Source: Acanthosoma haemorrhoidale
Taxonomy: Eukaryota > Arthropoda > Insecta > Hemiptera > Acanthosomatidae
Length of the DNA: 64,000 nt
Assembly (NCBI GenBank): GCA_930367205.1
Contig: OV884015.1
Location: forward strand, 104,348,509-104,412,508
Reading direction: 5' to 3'
Shown here: one piece after another, positions 57,736 through 64,000 of the stretch
Layout: every line of letters starts with the position of its first letter
How positions within the stretch are numbered: position 1 is the first letter of the stretch
Made by a program: the position numbers and the translations under genes
Notes under the pieces: generated by a model
Databases searched by the model: none
The model's input: only the letters and a program-made list of their open reading frames with translations
What the model was told of the DNA's origin: nothing

Positions 57736-59012
57736 ATCCCATCTGACAATAGTCCTTTTTTTTTTACTGCATACATATACACTAGTGATGTTACATATAA
57801 TTCCAGTTTATGTAAAAAAAAAAAAGTGGGTTCGCAAGGGATATAATCTAAGGATAATGAGGATATATTTTTGTTATTACAACTTGCAATTGACTAAATT
57901 GATAGGGTAGTTTGTTGTCAATCAGAGGATGACACGCAATACGATCTGTGCGTCTAAAAGTGAGTACCTGCTCCTTCATTAGAGAGGACTTTGACCCTAC
58001 ATCGCATGCTTTGGTACATTTATTTTTCCCCCGTGCCTATGTGAAATGTTCTCACTAACGACAGATCGAGCTAACAACGAGGAAAGGTATTAAGCGTTTA
58101 TAAGACGTATATATGACACTGACTCACGCAGCCTGTGTGAATCAGAAGTAATCTCGGAGGTTTCCTCAGTCACACATCTGTTACATCTTAGTATTAATTT
58201 AGAGAAGACATTCTTGGCAGATGTCCATTCTTTCCGGTATATATGTCACAGCAGGTCAGTTGTTTTCCAGCTGCTGCTTACATCACCCGTTTACTATTAC
58301 AAATATTCGTGGTAAAGGAATGCTTAAATAGTAGAATTCGAATAGTATATAAGTACAGAAGTGGCATTCTCTCATGTTATCTGAATAGCTCATTAATAAT
58401 TAATTACCTGCCAAGGAAACTATATACGGGAAAGTTCGGGATTAGAACCTGAGCTAGCCGGCACGTGTGAACGATTTTCCAACGAAGGCTGAGAACAGTA
58501 ATCTAATCTTTTTTTTTTTTGGCTGCTGACTTGCAATAATAGTGAGCTTTATATTCCTACCAAATGCGAGAATTACTTTCTTCTTCTTACTTTGGGACTG
58601 CAACATTTATCAAATCAGTGATTACATCTTAACATAATTGGTAAAACTTTTATTGATTAAGTTTGTAAAATATACTAATGGTTTGTTAAAAATAGTATAC
58701 ACAATCAAAACTAGGCTATGCTGCTATAAACTACAATAAGGTGTTAGATTAGAAGAGACGGTATAATTTAGGTTTAAATAACACTATCGTTTAGTGTCTC
58801 TTTAAAAACTTTTAGGTTTAGTCGGCAAGCGCTTTCAATAGCGTCTTTTAAACATTAAAAGCGTCAAAATGTAAAATATAAAACACTTAAAAATTTCAAG
58901 ATGAAATTTTTAAAAGATAAAACCAGTTACAATTTAAAAAAGGGATAGCCGCATCGGGAATTATGTTAGACACGCAATGTTTTGAATAAATGTGAGTACG
59001 ACAGCAAGAAGG
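57736..59012. other. No gene recognised
   Basis: AT-rich. Frames at 57722-57910 and 58243-58452 (+) have no motif. Confidence 0.5.
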
Positions 59013-59250
59013 CGGGCTCTCTCGACACTGTCTGAACTCTACGAGTGTCCACAACAGAATGAACCCACTTCCAACGTCTAGTCCGGGTGCTGGCCGCGAG
59101 ATGACTCGTATTCTTGCATATCCGTCTTTGCTGATTGGTCCAGTCATCTATTAAACCTCTTCTCCATACTCAACTCCAAAATAGAAGTTATATATTCCAT
59201 TATTTATCCTTTTATAAAATTACATTATACGTATTAACATGAAAAGTAAA
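59013..59250 (+). repeat. Repeat R5, copy 3
   Basis: See 57490-57735. Same order of blocks with small deletions (for example in the CGTATTCTTGC region). The - frame at 58896-59147 crosses it by chance. Confidence 0.75.
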
Positions 59251-60148
59251 ACTTAAAATGAAAGATAAAAAAACAATCACCATTACAAAACCAAGTACAT
59301 ATACATACAAAAAGCCCTATTAAATCGAGATGGACTTAGGGAATTGAAATAGGAGGGACAGCTAACCCTTCCGGTCTGAAGTCATAATAACATCAGTTAA
59401 TGCACCTTATAATGCCACGACCTTTACATAAAACATTGAAATAAAATGATAAAAAATCAATGAAAGCGAAGTAAGAAACACTTGATTTGTTATTACTGTA
59501 CAATTGACTGACGTTTTTTGTACGTATGACAATAACATAATTTTCTTGCTACATAAAGGCGTTACGCAGCTCACCAAAACCATTGTAATTCTCACAATGA
59601 GCCTTCTACTAAGTACATAATGCAGATAAAGTGCACAGTTATTTCTGCAGTAACAGTGAAATAGCTGCATAATGTTAGGAGGCAAAGAGATCCAGGAAGT
59701 GGAAAGTCGGACGGCTGTTATGGGGAATTGAACCGTTTTGTATAATGGGGCAGTAAACGTTGTTTACACCTGACAGGTGCTGTCTCTAAGGCGATAACAG
59801 CGGCACTTATAGCCTGATATCCGGCTATACAGCAGGCCGTGCTCATGCATCTGTCAAAGGGTGTGTTAAAGCGCATGTATCAACATTCATTCATGCGTCT
59901 TCAATTCAGGGCTTCTCTTGGGAGTGGCCGATTGTCGATCAGTGCAAGCTAATTTTTACAATTTTTGCTAACAAAAAAAAAATCATAATTTTTCTAAAGC
60001 TATTGAGCAGTCTTATCATTTAGAAATGAGAATTAAAGAAACATCAAAGTGAAGTAGAACCATTTTGTAATTAAAAAAAAAACAATAATTTGATTCAGGA
60101 ATAAATAGTATAGCTACATTAATATAAATTATTATGGAGTTATAAAGG
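59251..60148. other. No gene recognised
   Basis: AT-rich with a more balanced patch at 59690-59960. A 92-codon - strand frame at 59407-59685 shows no motif. Confidence 0.45.
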
Positions 60149-60633
60149 AAACCATACTAATCTACAAAGTTATACTTTAGGCAATCTGGACATGCACTTT
60201 ATTACGTCAGCAACAAAACCCTTCATAACGATCTTGATATACCGTAAATTCTTGAACTCATCCCTTCCAAGTTCATGAAATTCCATAGTAACCTATCCAA
60301 CCACCTTAATCCCCTAGCACAGTCATTACACTGCGCTACTCATCCCTACGATCCTCCTCGGAGACTAAAACGGCTTTGGCCTCGTGACCTGCTGTAAATA
60401 CGTGACAGTGGAAGTCCCGGCAATAGCCATTTTTTTCCAATCATGTCCTGAGCGTCTGTGGCTCTCACGCTCTTGGTCAGCCTTCGCTGGCTCGTACCCG
60501 GTGACGCGGCTGACGAAGGAGCGTGGGGGTACTTCCCAGGACTCCGCTCTCTCCTTCGGACGCGAGGAAGATTAAAACCATTTGTACTTGGGAGGTCTCT
60601 GGGCTGTTGTAATTTTATTATAAAGTTGTAAAA
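60149..60633 (+). mobile_element. Truncated family A Jockey copy, + strand
   Basis: Starts in the ORF2 region for LLIYKVILKPIWT, has an internal deletion of about 110 bases, continues to the ORF2 stop at about 60398 and the long 3'UTR. The UTR is cut after CTCTGGGCTGTT and joined to the GTAATTTTATTATAAAG tail. Confidence 0.9.
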
Positions 60634-60694
60634 AATAAAAAATAAATTATTCCTCACAGTAGATTCTCATACCTGATCCTACCTAAGTATTAGG

Positions 60695-60750
60695 TCATCC
60701 TAAGAAGGCCTCATCCTAAGAAGCCCTCATCTTAAGAAGGCCTCATCCTC
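60695..60750. repeat. Tandem repeat, 16 bp x 3.5
   Basis: Units of TCATCCTAAGAAGGCC with one or two changes each. Confidence 0.8.
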
Positions 60751-61394
60751 TAAATGACTCCTTCAGCCGCCGGGCAGACAGCAGCCCCCTGACCCAGAGA
60801 CCGCCCTAGAAGACTATAATTTGCCTGCTGGGTGGCCGGTCCACGCACCTTCCATTAGCTACAACACCTAACGCCTAATGCCCACCCTCTGCTACTGTCT
60901 CTCATACCCTACATCTTCTTCTTTCTCGTTGTCTTTGTGTTATTGCTTCTTTTGTCTTCGCTGCTTCTTTCCCGATTATATCCTTCAGCTATAATGTACT
61001 GTCATTTCGCTCTTATCTGTACCAGCGTTCATTAGATCGAGATGTAAGTTTTTTCTAAAGCCCTGTAAGGCTAAGCAATGACCTATAATTACTCCCTTGA
61101 TTATCTTTAATTTCTTGTTATACACAGTTAATGCCCAATTTACATATGGGAATACTTTATGTTAGTGTCAGTACGTGTTTTATTTCTCTTGATAATAACA
61201 CACTCTAACGCTTAAAAGAATCTGTTGTAAGGCTTTAACCACTCTTACTTTTTAATCATTACACGACAGCCCCTCTATGCTATTATAGTGCTATTAAAAA
61301 TTATTGAATGAAATAATATGGTGGAGAATCATGACTTGATGAACCTCTTCTTTAACATCTAGGGTGCTCAGCTGAAATATTGGGAGTATATACC
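60751..61394. other. No gene recognised
   Basis: The first 250 bases are pyrimidine-rich and GC-richer. They translate to a hydrophobic string on the + strand without start or motif. The rest is AT-rich. Confidence 0.4.
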
Positions 61395-61673
61395 CGTAGG
61401 ATATTGAGTATAACAACAACTTTAGTATGATATAATTACAACCTGCCTCATTGGGCAATAAGTAATTGTGATAAATGTTTTCATTCATACCATATTTACA
61501 ATTTTCATTCACTCGCTCACTCATACCGTCTCGAGCCTCCGCTGGCTCGTATCCGGTGACGTGCTGACGGAGGAGCGTAGGGGACTTCCCAATACTCCGC
61601 TTCCTCTTTCCCATGCGAGGCAGGTGACGACCATGTGGATTTGGGAGGTCTCTGGGCTGTTTCGTAGGATATT
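61395..61673 (-). mobile_element. Family A Jockey copy with twin-priming-like inversion
   Basis: The left part (about 61423-61532) is the 3' end of the family A UTR on the - strand, tail at left. The right part (about 61535-61662) is the adjoining upstream UTR segment but in + orientation. Perfect copies of CGTAGGATATT flank the whole (61395-61405 and 61663-61673). The two segments are neighbours in the intact UTR with a gap of roughly 10-20 bases, so a single insertion event with an inverted 5' portion explains the structure. Confidence 0.85.
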
Positions 61674-61723
61674 AAGGTTATATAGGTTTTACTGTTGTGC
61701 TTGAAATAAAATTAGATTCCCTA

Positions 61724-61867
61724 ATGTTAGATAATATAAATGAAAATGAAGAAATAGCAAACAAGCGTATGCTAAGAAACCCACCAGCTCTACACCTCCT
61801 GGACAAAGCCAGTCGCAGAGTGATGAGCCTGGATGTAGCAGCCACATGTAGGAGCCTTGTCTCTTAA
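61724..61867 (+). CDS. Small ORF, possible exon (unassigned)
   Basis: ATG at 61724 opens 47 codons: an acidic start (MLDNINENEEIANKRM) followed by RNPPALHLLDKASRRVMSLD and a Cys-containing end before TAA. The second half is GC-richer than the surroundings. There is no recognisable family, no neighbour, and the length is within what chance allows. It is listed because its composition looks more coding-like than other short frames here. Confidence 0.2.
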   Translation: MLDNINENEEIANKRMLRNPPALHLLDKASRRVMSLDVAATCRSLVS

Positions 61868-62673
61868 ATTTTTAGCATTTGATTGAAATGTACAAAATGT
61901 GAGCCTTACCTACGGCAAAGGTATTATGAAATATGATCGAAGAATATCAATATGAGAATTTAAGGTACGTCATGGACTGGTGCTCAAAAATGAACATTTC
62001 CAGAATGAAAGCTTGCAGTATTTTCGACAGGTATATGTTGCAAGCAACCATTATTGAAAAATAAATAGTTAGTAAATAAACTAATGAAATTTTTTACTTA
62101 AGGTTGTATACGTAATATTGATAATAATAATAAATCATTTTTATGATTTCAATCAATTTACTACAAGAATTGATTTCTTGTTTTCTTTGTAAACATCAAA
62201 TGACCTATGGCTGACATAGTATTTCGAAGTGACCCATTCCGGTTCAATAAATTTGAAGAAAAACAAATTCACGTCTTATCGATATGATGTTACGAATTAC
62301 AAATTGCGTTATTAATAGTTTATGATATTAAGCTGTTTTATTGAATTTTGTCGTTTAGTGTTATCTATATTTAATTTCAATTTTATTTAATTCACTGGTT
62401 TCGACCAGTCGATAAAGTCGAACCATTTCGAATTTATGATTTATGTTCGTCCGTTTATTACAGAGCCTGGGGATGTGTTTGTAGCACTTGTGGAAAGACA
62501 ATTTCTTAATTGTGAAAATTTTAAAAGACCAACTCTAACTCAAAAAAAGTTATTTATAATTATTGATTTTATTCTATTCACGTTGTGATTCAGTAGTCAA
62601 GCTGTTGATTCTCTTTGCTCTGAACTTATGTTGATTGATTGTTCTATGTTGTTATTTTGTTTGTCTATTTAAA
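61868..62673. other. No gene recognised
   Basis: AT-rich. A stop-bounded frame near 62463-62580 encodes DVFVALVERQFLNCENFKRP and a hydrophobic end, without a family. Confidence 0.4.
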
Positions 62674-63351
62674 TTATGGGGGGCCAACTTGCCACATGTT
62701 GAGTTGAGTTAAGGTTGGCTTTTGACTGATTGTCTGCTCACAGTATCCCAATAACGCTGGCGAAAAAGCGGGGTATCGGCTAATGACTTCCTCAGTGTCA
62801 CTGTTTCGCCAGGACGCACGCCCTTGAAGCTGAGACGGCACGACTGGGAATGCAGACAAACCGACCGTCTTTTTTAATGCATCCGCCGAAAGGAAGCGAA
62901 TCACGGCGTTCCTATGATAAGCAACCGGCGTTCCTAACTCCAACCTGTTCCTATCTGGAACTCGTTCCATCTCCGTCCGTTTCTTATCGTCGGTGTCACC
63001 CCGGAGAGTGGCCGAGTCAGTTCCGGTTATCGATTGGTTGCAATGGAATTAGGCCAGATAGCCTGCTCAGGTTTCGATCACCTCTTATACAAATTATTTA
63101 AAAATGGTCTGGGTGAGAATCCAGCCTGTGAATACCGTTTCTGGCGAGCCTGCGCCAAAGAAATAAACTGTTACATACTCCTTTCTCATATCACAACTGT
63201 ACTCCCTGGAGTATGAATGATCTCTCTTGGCTCTAAAGAACAACTTGCAACGATTGACATTGGGTTCATACATAGCGTCTTCCAATAAGGTCTTCCGGAC
63301 AGTTGACAGCGGCCATATTGTTGAAGCTGGATCTGTCGAATTGGCTCTCAT
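62674..63351. other. GC-richer block with opposed frames, unassigned
   Basis: Frames of 98 (62674-62970, -), 83 (62850-63101, +) and 85 codons (63094-63351, -) are open here. None has a motif that I recognise, and opposed frames in GC-richer DNA are expected by chance. Its abrupt composition edges and the adjacent transposase fragment suggest mobile DNA. Confidence 0.3.
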
Positions 63352-63377
63352 TTATTTAGTCATTTTGCCAAATCACC

Positions 63378-63650
63378 ATGGACCGATATAGGGTTCAACA
63401 ATACGTGCAAATGATAAAGTTGTTTTATCAATATAGGTGTTCTGTTCGGGCAACGTTCCGCGGTCGCCATAACCGTCCTACCGAGAGGACTATTCGCACT
63501 GTGGTGGATAAATTTGAGTCCACTGGTTCATTAAACAATCAACCAACACCTGTATGTCGAGGAAACGCAAGATCTGCCGAAAACATCACCGTTGTCCGTG
63601 ATAGTGTGTAGGAGAATCCGAAGCAGTCGATTTTGTGTCGCTCACAGGAA
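63378..63650 (+). pseudogene. DUF4817-type transposase N-terminus (mariner-like)
   Basis: The frame from ATG 63378 gives a helix-turn-helix region: YVQMIKLFYQYRCSVRATF, then GRHNRPTERTIRTVVDKFES, then TGSLNNQPTPV and RGNARSAENITVV. This is the DNA-binding N-terminus of a widespread group of insect mariner-like transposases annotated as DUF4817. A stop (TAG at 63609) interrupts it. The same frame then continues ENPKQSILC and RSQELGL before degenerating, with no catalytic domain in the remaining 350 bases. Confidence 0.75.
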
Positions 63651-64000
63651 CTCGGTCTTTGTTTTATTTAAATTTAAAAATAGGAAGCGCTTAATGAATG
63701 ACCCTCTAGAACGCACAAGCCAAAAAGGTGAAATGAAATATCAATAATATTTTGAAAAATAAACGATATATAATTCATGTTGGTGCAAAGACCACTCAGG
63801 CGATAAGCGAGCAGAGAAATATCGACGGACCGGTTTTTTGAGAGTGTTTAGCTGCAGCATTTCCGCTGCCTGCATTGGTAGGACTTCATACTTCACACAG
63901 CATGTGCAGCTTCAGGGAAAATTAACGTGCAAATTACTTTTTAGACTTCACCGCCTCTGTAAACAATAACAATTATAAATAGATTTAACAAAACAAACAA
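63651..64000. other. No gene recognised
   Basis: AT-rich on the left, more balanced at 63790-63960. Nothing assignable before the window ends. Confidence 0.5.

Overview
The window reads as AT-rich nuclear DNA of an arthropod, most likely an insect. The evidence is indirect: no host gene is complete, but every recognisable protein relic belongs to element families common in insects (a Jockey-clade non-LTR retrotransposon, mariner and Tc1-type transposases, other LINE 3' ends). There are no operons, ribosome binding sites, CRISPR arrays or bacterial genes. I cannot name the species.

The centrepiece is an apparently full-length Jockey-clade retrotransposon at 51697-56022 on the + strand. It has an intact 445-codon ORF1 (gag-like, three CCHC knuckles) and an 896-codon ORF2 (APE endonuclease plus reverse transcriptase), and is bounded by a candidate 10-bp target-site duplication. 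The two ORFs lie in the same frame, separated by one TAA. ORF2 has no ATG at its start and none until close to its C-terminus, so its translation is the main puzzle here. At least fifteen 5'-truncated or internally deleted relatives of this family (called family A below) are scattered through the window, mostly on the - strand. One shows a twin-priming-like inversion with an 11-bp target-site duplication. Two share a private 5' head and look like a small non-autonomous subfamily.

Other mobile DNA, left to right: a Jockey-like family C fragment (50-340); a gapped mariner relic (969-1585); three copies of an unidentified A-tailed repeat R4 (4431-5516, 28990-29835, 32883-33250); a nested foldback region next to a Tc1 relic (13953-15190); a mariner 3' half rebuilt into a TA-flanked palindrome (17740-18651); a pile-up of 3'UTR pieces of a second Jockey-like family B (21945-23190), with further family B copies near 31.1-32.1, 37.8-38.7 and 46.1-46.8 kb; a short A-tailed retroposon with a perfect 12-bp duplication (48408-48562); a pair of inverted repeats flanking the full-length Jockey (49997-50231 and 56203-56797), the right one split by a deleted mariner-like element; a repeat R5 in three copies (57.2-59.3 kb); and an HTH fragment of a DUF4817-type transposase (63378-63650).

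Possible host coding sequence is slight. The best candidate is a GC-rich terminal exon on the - strand at 44057-44195, encoding the hydrophobic C-terminus of a membrane protein. A second, weaker candidate is a 47-codon ORF at 61724-61867. Two tRNA-like segments with A- and B-box matches lie at 15755-15837 and 32152-32226. The remaining long intervals are AT-rich and show no gene I can support; the window is best read as an intergenic or intronic graveyard of transposable elements around one recent Jockey insertion.
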